This document shows, one piece after another, positions 53,118 through 62,826 of a stretch of DNA of 64,000 bases. Location: assembly GCA_025642065.1 (NCBI GenBank), contig JAODUP010000156.1, forward strand, positions 1,189,001 through 1,253,000, written 5' to 3'. Source of the stretch: Paralvinella palmiformis. Taxonomy: Eukaryota > Annelida > Polychaeta > Terebellida > Alvinellidae. Position numbers and translations under genes: made by a program. The notes below the pieces were generated by a model that was not told the origin of the DNA, ran no database searches, and saw only the letters and a program-made list of their open reading frames with translations. The stretch's first letter is position 1. Each line of letters starts with the position of its first letter.

Positions 53118-53511
53118 TGTGTGTGTCACGGAAAAAACGTCGGACACGTCAGACTTAACCGACGTGTGACGTTGCCAGTCCGACGATTGTCACTATAACA
53201 TTGGTGTAAATGTCTGCGGATCATTTAACAATCACCAGTCCTTATTTTTTCCGTGTTTTAGCACATACCCAGCTGTACTGAACCGAACGTACACAGGAAT
53301 TAATGGTACCGAGTCAGTTCATAACATTTTGTTGTATTTTTCACGTATTTACAAGGACCGAAGTATATCCAGGGCGCTTTTTTGTGTTCGCAGAATTTGT
53401 TCTGGTAACTTCCCTACCTATATATTTGTCCAGCGTTTCTGCATTTTGTTCTACGTTAATAACATCAACATAGGACATAATTTCAGACAGTTTAAAAAGT
53501 TTTTCCTCAGC

Positions 53512-53546
<35 letters not shown>

Positions 53547-54540
53547 CATTTTGATCGTGTTATATAAGTCTCAGGTCTGTTTAGACCCGGTCCCCTATAC
53601 ATCAGCCTCCGTTGTTTCAGCCAGTACAGCGAGTGACGGTGTATCCAGTTTTGTCATAAACACCAGTTCTAGTCTGTGACATCTCGCTTGTGTTGTCGAG
53701 TCTCGACCCATCCAAGAATCACAATCCTTAATCAGTCGATTCTGAGCCCATCTAGTCCCAGTATGTGAAGTAGCATCTCAACTCCACTCGGATTATAAAG
53801 GCTTCAGATCGTGGCTATTTGACTAGGATAAGCGAAGCGGACTATTTGTCAATTTGTATTACTGTCACGCTATAATATCGCCCAGCGATGACGGGGATGT
53901 TCTGGTCCTGTCGTATTGGTTAATGAACCAAATAAATACAAACGGTCTCAGTCTACTGACAAACGATGGTGTCTTGTAGAAATCCCCCCTCCCCGCCCTC
54001 CACAACTATGAAGCGCTTACCGTATAAAGACGTGACATCGTTCGGGACATAAATCTTGAGACGACCCCTACCTCAAATGGAGAGTTCATTTATTCGCCAA
54101 CAAGCATTAGTGGGCGGACTGCGGTAAATTACGACATTATATCATGTTTATATCACGATGATTATATTGCGGTCTAATTAGGCATTCAGTGTCTCATAAC
54201 TGTTGAATATTCTCCCGTTGCCTGAAAACCGTGCACGTTTTCCACACGCACGCACACACACACACACGCACACACACGTACGCAAGCGCACGCACACACA
54301 CACGCGGAAGAAGATGAGAGAGAGAGAGCGATGCACACAACAATACACTCAGCCATCACGTCCAAGAAGATACGAGATCTAACAAGCTCCCACACAATAA
54401 CTGATCGTTTCTGTCCTAATTCGTCTGTCCGTCCGTCTGCCTGTCCATACGTTTACCAGTCCGCCGATTTGTCTGTCCGTGTGTCATTCTGTCTGTTTAT
54501 CTGTCTAGATACCTCCACCAATATGACTGTTTATACTCAC

Positions 54541-54607
54541 AGTAAGTGATAGCGGCCAGTTCCTTCAGTTCGCTGTTGCTGAGCTGTTTGCTGCTGCTCT
54601 TACCCAT
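54541..54607 (-). CDS. NCS1: Neuronal calcium sensor (NCS-1/frequenin-like), coding exon 1
   Basis: First coding exon of a seven-exon gene whose joined product is 195 residues (vertebrate NCS-1 has 190). It encodes residues 1-22, beginning MGKSSSK, the Gly-2/Ser-6 context used for N-myristoylation in this family. The myristoyl group lets NCS proteins bind membranes and regulate targets such as PI4-kinase, GRK2 and exocytosis (family knowledge). The exon ends ACT TAC T followed by donor GTGAGT, leaving phase 1. The reading frame is open further upstream, but this ATG is chosen because it restores the family N terminus. The joined protein has a cryptic EF1 with the CPxG signature (Cys39-Pro40) and canonical loops EF2 (74-85), EF3 (110-121) and EF4 (158-169). 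It is more divergent than typical molluscan NCS-1, so it may be a paralogue; neurocalcin/hippocalcin is the main alternative. Confidence 0.9.
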
Positions 54608-55260
54608 CTCACATCTTAGCGGCAAACCGTCCAACTCCCGGCCACCAGCACCACCCTGCAGCACCACCTCCAGCACCACCCACCTCAAGCACCACGCTGC
54701 TGTATCTATCCGTCTATATAACACACAGACACTACAGCGACAGAGACACCAGCTCCGATCGTCGTGTTCGGCACCACTGACAAACACGAACACATACGGC
54801 GAGAGATACAGAGACAAGCACACAGTCAGTCTCTCGATCTAATCTTCCAATACCCCACACGGACGTTTGGGGCCGAAATTTCGAGCGCCGAACCACGACA
54901 CAATGTCCTCCTCCATACACAAGCCGACCGGGCCGTATTGACGTAGATCACATTTCAAATGGTCTGTTTATCCTCAGCCACCGCTGAAGCCGCCGCAACT
55001 GCCGCTAAAGAGATAGAAAGAGAGAGACACTGAGGGAAGGCAAGGACAAGGCTATCTAATGCCACTATTATCACCATCAGCATCACTGGGCCTAGCCCTG
55101 ACCAGTGGCGGTGGGAGTGGCGCCACGAACACACGTCACACTGCCGGCCCCCGTATATCGGCAATCCCGAGCCACCAAGCTGTCGTCATAACGGACACCT
55201 GGTCTTCCCGCTAGAGGGCGCCACATGAGACGATCACGCGTTTCCGGCGTTGTATTCTCG
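54608..55260 (-). promoter_or_regulatory. Likely NCS-1 5' UTR and promoter region
   Basis: Locally GC-richer and CpG-containing compared with the flanks, largely free of microsatellites and directly upstream of the NCS-1 start codon. The reading frame stays open to about 54823 but the family start is at 54607. No clear TATA box or start site can be placed. Confidence 0.4.
55208..55221 (+). promoter_or_regulatory. CTCF-like core motif upstream of NCS-1
   Basis: CCGCTAGAGGGCGC matches the bilaterian CTCF core with one deviation, about 600 bp upstream of the NCS-1 start codon in a GC-rich segment (54850-55260) that probably includes the promoter. A single short match; tentative. Confidence 0.3.
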
Positions 55261-55355
55261 GATTTTGTGGCGGTGAATGAGAGTGAGGGTTGTCAAATGG
55301 GACGTTGGCTTTCTTGGAAACACGTCACTGATTCACGCACGCACGGACTCACGCA

Positions 55356-55398
<43 letters not shown>

Positions 55399-55534
55399 AT
55401 TAACGATTTATTGATTTACATATTGATCTATGTAGATTAAGGCTCTAAAATAGAAATATTTCAGCCAATGCCATTGATTATTTTGTTGTGGAGAGTGGAT
55501 ATGTGTGAATGCGTACATACGCGTTTGAACTAAG

Positions 55535-55612
55535 TGAGTTTATGGTGATGATGGTGATGATGATGGTGATGATGATGATGATGATTGATATTTTACGGCC
55601 AAAGTTAATTTA
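55535..55612 (-). mobile_element. SINE A tail remnant
   Basis: (GATGAT)n followed by TTGATATTTTACGGCC, the reverse complement of the SINE A 3' end, directly joined to the truncated LINE. Confidence 0.6.
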
Positions 55613-55972
55613 TGATAACAGAGTCAGGTAGCCAATGTAGTTTTTGAAGAATTGGGGTGATACGATCATATTTTCTAGTATTCGTCACTATGCGAGATGC
55701 ACTATTCTGAATTCGCTGAAGGCGATTAATGTTATAATCAGATATGTCATATAACAGGGAGTTACAATAGTCTATACGAGATGTAACAAAGGCATGGACT
55801 ACAGTTACAAGTGATTCTTGTGTCAAGAATGCTTTTAAACAGTGGATGTTCTTAAGATGGTAGTAGGCAGCTCGGCATACTGATGTGACATGTTCATGTA
55901 TGTTAATACATTGGTAAAAATTATCCCTAGATTTTTTACCGACCCATTAGGGGTAATCAAAGATGCACCCAT
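55613..55972 (-). mobile_element. Same LINE, downstream part (3'-truncated)
   Basis: Continuation of the reverse transcriptase copy beyond the hAT insertion: frames read LQMGASLITPNGSVKNLGII, VCRAAYYHLKNI, then AFVTSRIDYCNSLLYDIS, LQRIQNSASRIV and ITPILQKLHWLPD, the standard post-palm sequence of CR1-like LINEs. It ends abruptly at HWLPD near 55620, where it meets a SINE A tail remnant. One frameshift separates the sub-frames. Confidence 0.88.
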
Positions 55973-55980
55973 TTGTAATG

Positions 55981-57722
55981 CAGACATGGGTTAATCGTAA
56001 TGATCCGAAGTAATCGTAATCGCCACTTCCAGATGCAACGTAATCGTAACAGATTAACTAGTAAATGTAATCTTAATCAGTGATTACTTTCTTGGTTACA
56101 CCAGGTGTTTGATTATTTACCATGTTATATCATGCCAGAGATATGGTTTCGTATGTAGGACAAAATATAACAATAGCACTGATTTACCCATTGCGCTTGT
56201 ACTTGTTGAAATTTGGGGTAGAGACCCCTTGGCTGTGACCTATTGGGCACAGCCACCTGGTGTTGTCTTCTGTTCAATCTCTATTGTTACTGGTGGTGTT
56301 CATAGGGGTCTTTCAGTAGAGGTGGGGTGATGATTTCTAGTAAGATTGTTGATTTTCTTATAATCAATGCTGCTAGGTGATGATCTGGGAGTTGAGAGTC
56401 TTCAGGGAGGAGAATGACCTTTTATAACGTATGGGATTTGTATGTTTATTGGCGGCAAAGATAGAGTGGTAGGGACGATGAAGGGGTCAAGTTTCGACCC
56501 ACCCATTGTTTGCTTGTTTGATGTTTTGATGTTCGGGGAGAATCCCCAGGCTGTCGCTTATTCGGCACAGCCTCTATGTTGGAGTGGTTGAAAAAGCTCC
56601 CCCCCCCATCACTCACAGGGGAGCAGTACGGAAAGATGGAGCCGAAATACCCTGAAGGTGGTCACTGCCAGAGTGTTTTACGTCCTCAGGGGGGTTTTTA
56701 ACGTCCTCCTTTATTTTAAATAATTCAGTGGAGACGGCAGCGCCATTTCACGTGGTCAGCTACCCACGAACCCACCCATTGACGGACTGCTGTCATATTT
56801 ATACACATGATGATTTGTCAGGTTATTTGTTCTATGAATATGAAAGGAAAAGTGTAGAAACAGAACTTCAGATGTTGCTGCTGTTATAAGCCTTATACAC
56901 CGGCATTTCAGTTTAACTCGTTTTAGCCCAAGCTAGTCGGCCAACCAGCAATCGTGGATGGCTTCTTTGTGACAAATCGTTTTAGCTACAGCTCCAAACG
57001 GCGCTGATTGGCCCGCAGTCGGATGACAAGCAGCCAATTAAATTAACGCATGAGTTAGTGAACGTAAACCACGCTACGTGTTGACTCCCGGTCGACATAC
57101 GGGGTGACATACCTAGACATTAGACGGATAGCAAAAGTCGAAGTACGGAGTTAGGATTGGTTGTATGATGTGATTATAATAAATGACGTAGGCAATGGGA
57201 TTAAGGCTCTACCCAAACGCTTCACTGCTAATTGACAGGGCTGGCCCTGGATGACATGAGGGATTAAGCCTGGAAAAATCTTGCACTAATGTTCCATTGA
57301 TATCGTTTGCACTAATCTCAGTTTGCACTAATCTCAGCTATCTCTATAGATACACGTACATTAATGACAAATGCATTACTTGGCCCCTTTTTCTCTATGG
57401 CGAATATTGATATCAGGAATATTAAAACAAATCAACGTCGTACAATGGCATCAGTCTGTTGTATATTTTTACTTGAAGAACATCCCACAAAGTCCATCTG
57501 GTTGTTATAAAACAACGTAAATATTGATGAATAATAATATTCATGTTTGTGTGATATACATGTTTTTGTATGATATACATTGTATTCATAATTGTAACCA
57601 TGATTACTTTACGATGCAATCGTAATTGATTACATTCAAAATGGATGTCATCGATTACATTCAGAACGAATGTAATCGTAATCATAGTATTCTCGAGTGG
57701 TCCTGTAATCGCCACAACCCTG
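55981..57722. mobile_element. Non-autonomous hAT-type DNA transposon inserted in the LINE
   Basis: 1742-bp insertion that splits the LINE. The left end is CAGACATGGGTTAATCGTAA; the right end, reverse-complemented, is CAGGGTTGTGGCGATTAC. Both ends carry many subterminal TAATCGTAAT-type repeats. Flanks are TTGTAATG (55973-55980) and CTGTAATG (57723-57730), a 7/8 match to an 8-bp hAT target-site duplication. No transposase is encoded. A SINE B copy is nested at 56509-56769. Confidence 0.75.
56509..56769 (-). mobile_element. SINE B, 5'-truncated, nested in the hAT element
   Basis: Closely matches the body of the SINE B copies at 13076 and 17916 in reverse orientation, lacking the tRNA-like head. 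It is bounded by a 12-bp direct repeat ACCCACCCATTG (56497-56508 and 56770-56781), a clean retroposition target-site duplication. Confidence 0.85.
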
Positions 57723-57730
57723 CTGTAATG

Positions 57731-58251
57731 CTGTTTTTTAAGGGATTTAACACAATGTGGTGAAACCAAATATATAATATTTGTTGTATTAATTATCATT
57801 ATGATTTAATCTTAGAAGAATATGAGTCATCCGCAGCCGAATATCATCAATACAATGTTCTAAATTCTTCAAGGAAGAGGAGAAATTTAACTCACTGTCA
57901 GGATCCAGTGATATATACTAGCTGTGTGTCATCAGCATACAAGTGATATTTAACCCCATATCGCTGCGCAATGATCCCAAGAGGACGGGTATACATTGTG
58001 AAAACCAGAGGACCAAGAACTGAACCCTGTGGTACACCAGATAACACAAACTGAATGTCAGATAAAATACCACGAACAAACACTCTCTGGGAGCGTTGTT
58101 CCAGATAGGATCTAAACCATTCAAGTACTTTACTTGACAAACCAAACATGTCTTTTAACCTAAAGAAAAGTACATTATAGTCAACTGTATCAAATGCAGC
58201 AGACAGGTCCAGAAGAACGAGTATTACCGGCTTACCGTGATCAATTGACAC
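57731..58251 (-). mobile_element. CR1/L2-like LINE reverse transcriptase, upstream part (5'-truncated)
   Basis: Encodes classical non-LTR reverse transcriptase blocks: LVLLDLSAAFDTVD (palm, first catalytic Asp), SGVPQGSVLGPLVFTMYT and YADDTQL (catalytic Asp pair). After a frameshift it continues with DPDSELNFSSSLKNLEHCID and a frame resembling IYLVSPHCVKSL. The order and wording match the Jockey/CR1/L2 group. It is interrupted at 57722/57731 by a hAT element and resumes at 55972. Stops and frameshifts make it a dead copy. Confidence 0.9.
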
Positions 58252-58612
58252 TGGATGGAGTATGCATTAATTGCCACCAAAACAAGACTCGTTTGCGCGA
58301 TTGGCTGCAAAAAAATGAACAGAGTACAGTCTATGGCACGATCAGTTGGATATGACACGAAGAGTGTCCGGCTTACAGAAAATGCCATAACATCCATATT
58401 CGACAAACTGGGTAATGTTAACCCCAAACGAATCAGTAATTTGGGAGTATGTGTGAGTGATAAGAGGGTAATCTTGGGAGCAAACTATTGGACATTCACC
58501 AGTTCACGCATTCGTAAATAAACTGAAGTTTCACTTATTCGCATAAAAATGAATTTTACTTAGGCCTACTCAAATCATGGCTCTGTATTGTAGACACTAC
58601 TAAACTGTTAAA

Positions 58613-58858
58613 CTAGTCTAGTAGGTGTTCCATCGAGGGAGGCAGATTCCTGTATAGGCCACACATGGGAGAGCCCCATGGATCCACCGGGCTCCCGTGC
58701 ACATTTAGCTGCTCTAGATACACGTTTGCAATTGCTGCAACTAATACCTCACAATTAATATTGTCTGTGACCCTTTTCACAGGTGGTTCAAGGTTGTCGG
58801 GCTTGATATCCCTGAAATTGTCAAAACGTTCGTCGGAATCGGACATTTTGTCAGTCAA
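58613..58858 (-). CDS. Hypothetical acidic ORF between two LINE fragments
   Basis: 81-codon ORF beginning MTDKMSDSDERFDNFRDI and ending SMEHLLD-stop. The sequence is not low-complexity and has mixed charge, so it could be a real exon or a transposon ORF1 fragment; I recognise no family. It lies between the 5'-truncated minus-strand LINE (ends about 58255) and the plus-strand LINE fragment. Confidence 0.2.
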   Translation of the reverse strand: MTDKMSDSDERFDNFRDIKPDNLEPPVKRVTDNINCEVLVAAIANVYLEQLNVHGSPVDPWGSPMCGLYRNLPPSMEHLLD

Positions 58859-59379
58859 CTGGTTAAGACGCTGGTAAACAAAGGTATGGTCAAAGATGAC
58901 GTCACGCGATAATCCCTAGCGAGTGTAATACACACTAGCACTGTCCTTTGACTCCTGCTATTAAAGGGACGTTATTAAATAATAAAAATAATAATTATTA
59001 TTGTTATTATTAATTCAATTATTGTGGCGTGTCGTTACTTTTCCTGTGTTTTATTTCATTCTAATTATTTAATTTGTCTTAAGTTAGCATTTCGTTATTT
59101 TTTGTAGACATGCTTAAAAGCCGCAATAGACGTGAACTATAAAGTTTGTTCCTCCGGACGGCTACATGTGCCATCGGTGCTTATAACAAAGTGTTTAGAA
59201 TAATAATAAAACGAATTAAAAATAGTAAATATTATAGACACAATAATAGTCCTTACTATTGTCACATTCAGTGACTCTTTTGTCAGATTTATTTTTGCGA
59301 ACGCACAAACAAAAGAGCAAACAAACAAACAAACGCACATACCCCCGCTTTTATTTATTAACTTGGGTAAAGTCGTACG

Positions 59380-59432
59380 GGATATTCGGCCCATTTATCC
59401 CATCATGTGCATAAAAGTGGCCGTAAAACATC

Positions 59433-59467
<35 letters not shown>

Positions 59468-59468
59468 C
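59380..59468 (+). mobile_element. SINE A 3' end with (ATC)n tail
   Basis: Reads CGGCCCATTTATCCCATCA, TGTGCATAAAAGTGGCCGTA and AAACATCAATCATC, then (ATC)n: the 3' half of SINE A. It abuts the plus-strand LINE fragment and stays in frame with it, encoding a poly-Ser stretch. Confidence 0.75.
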
Positions 59469-59487
59469 CATTGGCGGATAAAACATC

Positions 59488-60378
59488 ATCAGATGTCGGT
59501 CCTCTTTTCGGTGTACCACAGGGATCCGTTTTAGGAACTAAGAATTACCGTATGTATACCAAACCAGTTGGTGAAATTATTAAAAGGCATAATATTAAAT
59601 ATCGTTGTTATGCCGATGATACACAGGTGCAAATGACTTTGAAGGCATCTGATAAAAGGGATGCTATTTCATCTTCAATTGAAGCTTGTATTGAAGATAT
59701 AAGTACTTGGACGAAGAGCGACATGCTGAAATTGAATAAGGACAAGACAGAATTCATTGTTTTCTCATCCAAGCAACATGTAAAGAAAACTGAGAATCTT
59801 CGCATTAAGGTAGGATCCAGTTATAGATATTTGTCCATGTCTGTAAGAAATCTAGGGCTTCTATTAGATAATACCCTAGGAATGGAGAAGCAGGTGAATT
59901 ATATATACAAGTCCTGTTATTATAAAATAAGAAATATAGGATTTATTCGTAAGTACATAAACGGTGAGACATCCAGGGAGTACAGAACTGTGCTGACACG
60001 CACTCTCAACGGGGAACATACAACGCCAGCTGCACTGGCTTCCTGTACATTCCAGCTGCATTGGTTTCCAAAAACATTCAGATCACTGTACGTGATCCTG
60101 TTGGAGTCTGAGACCTGTTCACTTTTGACGGCACTGTGGAATAAGTTGCCAAATCATATATTAAACTTCCAGCCAGTAAAGAAATTTGTTGTAAGGTTCT
60201 TAAAACTCACTTTAAAAAAATTAACTTATATATAATACATAAACCAGTGTATTTATTAGTTAAATATGTTTGTGTTATATGAGATTAGAACATGTTTTAA
60301 TCATGTTTTAAATGTAAAAGCGCCTTAGAACAATTCAAGCTGAATAGGGCGCTATATAAAATATTATTATTATTATTT
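59488..60378 (+). mobile_element. CR1/L2-like LINE fragment, 3' part
   Basis: Encodes FGVPQGSVLG, YADDTQ, IEDISTWTKSDMLKLNKDKT and NLGLLLDNTL, then (after an internal deletion in the thumb region) ALWNKLPNHI and a stop at 60235. The 3' UTR ends GCGCCTTAGAACAATTC...GGGCGCTATATAAAATATT followed by (ATT)n, the stereotyped CR1/L2 3' hairpin and tail. 5'-truncated. Despite the deletion the frame is open throughout, which is unusual for a dead copy. Confidence 0.88.
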
Positions 60379-61810
60379 TTATAGGTGGGAGTTTTGTGAA
60401 ATCGTGAACATATCTATTTAAACTCTTATTGATACAGGTTAAGTAAGTTTGTTTGTAAGCAATGTTAGTATTAGCGCGAAAAATAAGGTGGTTTGCCATT
60501 AATCATGATAACATACAGACACACACACACACACGCACACACGTACGTGTATAAAAACTGCTTAAACTCGCTTCAGAAATAATACTTTTATTTTCCTTTT
60601 AAAATGGGCGCCATTCGAAACCAGAAACAAGCGAAATCGTACTTCACCGATTAAAGTAAAAAGACGAACCTGCCAGAAAGGAGCACGTCATAACGTTGTC
60701 GTAAATGTTTCGCCAAACAACAATCCTGCATCATTAACAATGGCCAGGCGTTTACTCAGTCAATTACCAACGAAATAGGTTTATAAGACGAAAGTAGATC
60801 TTTCTTAGTTTTCGCATCCGAGAACTGAGTATTAGTCGATGGTTTCCTTACATACATCACCGCACAAACAACCACCCTCCCACCCACCCACTCTCCCACC
60901 CACATCCGCACACCGGCGCATACCCGGAGGAGGAGGAGGAGGCAGGTTCTGTTAATCGTTGCATCGCCTATTGACTCTACACTGGTGTTTAAATTTCGCC
61001 CTGTTCACAAATACCGACAATTTCTCCACGAAAGAGCACACTAAGTCTCGATTAGATCTGCACCAAAGCCAGTTGATTTCTGAACGAAGGAATGGAACGA
61101 TGTACACTGACAGCTAAAGGTTGAAACGTACTTGATGGAATGTAAAGACGGAATACATGATGTCGTCTGCCAGATTCTGATTATATAATAACATGTTTAC
61201 GTTAAGTGACAGCAACGTATTTGAGACATTGAACACATATGACAGTTAGTATGCAGAACCCGATCAATTAAAACATAATGATTAAACTAAAACGTACACA
61301 GTTATGTCTATTTCGGCGATTCAAGGAGAAAATTGAAATAATTGAATATCGATCATGTTAGAATTAATTTGGCACAATATGTTAATATTGTTATTATTAT
61401 CATTATTATTATTATTATTATAATACCTAAGACAATTAAAATTAATGATGACGATGATAATGATAATAATGCAATATAATATAACACTATAATTTTAAGT
61501 TAGACAGCGATGTATATTGTCAATGATAGAGTACCCAATGGCATGCATACGAAATTCACATTACATCAAGACGCTATGACTGAACTACAGATGTCAACCT
61601 CTCTAATTCGCCCTAATCTCGGATATTGGAAATTCTTGGCATGATCACTAACTTAGCTTCATCAAGATATATATATGTACAGTGACACCCCCAGAGAAAG
61701 ATAGCTCCAATGATTGGTTCTGCAAAGAAGGCATACATAAAAATACATCTAAAATACTTTGCTACGGAACACTTCCGAGGCTGTGATTACAGAACATGGC
61801 GGCCACAGCT
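60379..61810. other. Beta-thymosin downstream region / 3' UTR
   Basis: AT-rich, mostly unique. A possible AATAAA on the minus strand lies near 60588. Short (TTA)n at about 61390-61425. No further gene seen. Confidence 0.45.
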
Positions 61811-61845
61811 TCATTTTCCCACTTCCTTCTTTTCCTGTTCAATGG
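61811..61845 (-). CDS. TMSB: Beta-thymosin, last coding exon
   Basis: 35-nt terminal coding exon, acceptor GTTTTCTTTTTCAG. It continues the split Thr codon (A|CC) and reads TIEQEKKEVGK-stop, matching the ETIEQEKQAGES C terminus of vertebrate thymosin beta-4. The intron to the previous exon is 897 nt (61846-62742). The product seen (about 39 residues plus a missing leader) is a single-repeat beta-thymosin, not a multi-repeat ciboulot-type protein. Confidence 0.92.
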
Positions 61846-62147
61846 CTGAAAAAGAAAACACGACAACTTACAGCGGACTGTTACAGAACTAAACTTGGCG
61901 TTGACGTGCAGAATATAAGATATTTTCTTGTAGCTCTTTAATATAGGATAAAATGAAATGAAAATACACGCATCCGATGATTTGTTGATGAATTTTGTTT
62001 ATAGTACCTTGACTATAAGATTGCCCAACACCCTGTACTAGGTGCGCCACTGGGCTGGATGCTTTTCGAGGATATTGCCGCAATAGAAGTTTGTTATTAT
62101 TAAAATATTCCCATATCTATGTGTATATTTGGCAATAGGTTTCTATG

Positions 62148-62222
62148 CACGATGTTCGATGTTTCACGGCCACTTTTGTGCAATATGTAGGCAAAATGAG
62201 CCGATTTGTGATGAAGGCAATA
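62148..62222 (-). mobile_element. SINE A 3' remnant in the beta-thymosin intron
   Basis: GATGTTTCACGGCCACTTTT, GTGCAATATGTAGGC and AATGAGCCGA resemble the reversed SINE A 3' end; strongly decayed. Confidence 0.5.
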
Positions 62223-62576
62223 TCGGTCTTTGTATCGCGGATTTATACTTCCAGGATTCGAGGACTAAACGCTATTAATTTGTTGATTAGGAAATCGTAA
62301 GTCGAAATATTTACCAATATACTTGAAATTGAGAAAATCTGCTGATATTCTATAATTAATAAACGGTTGGTTGTATTAAGCAACTTAGTGCAGCTTGACA
62401 GGAAGGTTGGCATAATTGCAGGATAGTTAGTTTTATAAACACATTTTGCATATAGTTTCTGTTAATTGACGTCGTCAGTTGCTGAGTCAAAGGATCTGGA
62501 AACAATTGGTGTTAATTTAGGTGACAATTTTGTTTGTTGATTGTCACAATTATAAACATTATCTGTCACTTTGGCG

Positions 62577-62577
<1 letters not shown>

Positions 62578-62628
<51 letters not shown>

Positions 62629-62660
62629 TATAGTATCACACACACACATATACACACAAC

Positions 62661-62714
<54 letters not shown>
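62578..62714. repeat. (TA)n-(CA)n-(GA)n cluster in the beta-thymosin intron
   Basis: About 46 bp TA, a short CA run and about 50 bp GA, ending about 30 bp from the exon donor at 62742. Confidence 0.95.
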
Positions 62715-62716
<2 letters not shown>

Positions 62717-62742
62717 CAATTCGACATTTATCATCAACATAC

Positions 62743-62826
62743 TTTCTTTTGTTGGAAGAGGATTCTTTTCCTTCGTTTCGGTTTTTTTCAGCTTGTTCTT
62801 GTCGAACTTAGTGACTTCTTCCATAT
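62743..62826 (-). CDS. TMSB: Beta-thymosin, central coding exon
   Basis: 84-nt exon, acceptor TTATTATTCAG and donor GTATGT. In frame it encodes (D)[11 protein letters not shown] and then [16 protein letters not shown], matching the beta-thymosin/WH2 core [22 protein letters not shown]. Beta-thymosins bind and sequester G-actin through the LKKTET motif in the cytosol (family knowledge). The first two nucleotides complete an Asp codon begun in an upstream exon (the MSDKPD-type leader of the family), which I did not find before the window end. The final A joins the next exon at 61845 to make Thr. A 60-bp (CT)n tract on the coding strand begins about 25 nt into the following intron. Confidence 0.93.

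Larger units (their letters stand above)
40342..54540 (-). other. NCS-1 intron 1 (14199 nt)
   Basis: Starts (at its 3' end) with the 35-bp minisatellite and contains the 19-bp and degenerate 35-bp arrays, four or more SINE A copies, many microsatellites and the RFX-like site. No additional exon recognised. Confidence 0.85.

Noticed and set aside
54546..54946. Plus-strand ORFs opposite NCS-1 exon 1
   Set aside because: Low-complexity Ser/Pro-rich shadows of exon 1 and the upstream region; no homology.
58255..58521. 88-codon plus-strand ORF next to the LINE
   Set aside because: No recognisable family and antisense to the LINE's upstream direction; could be unrelated flank.
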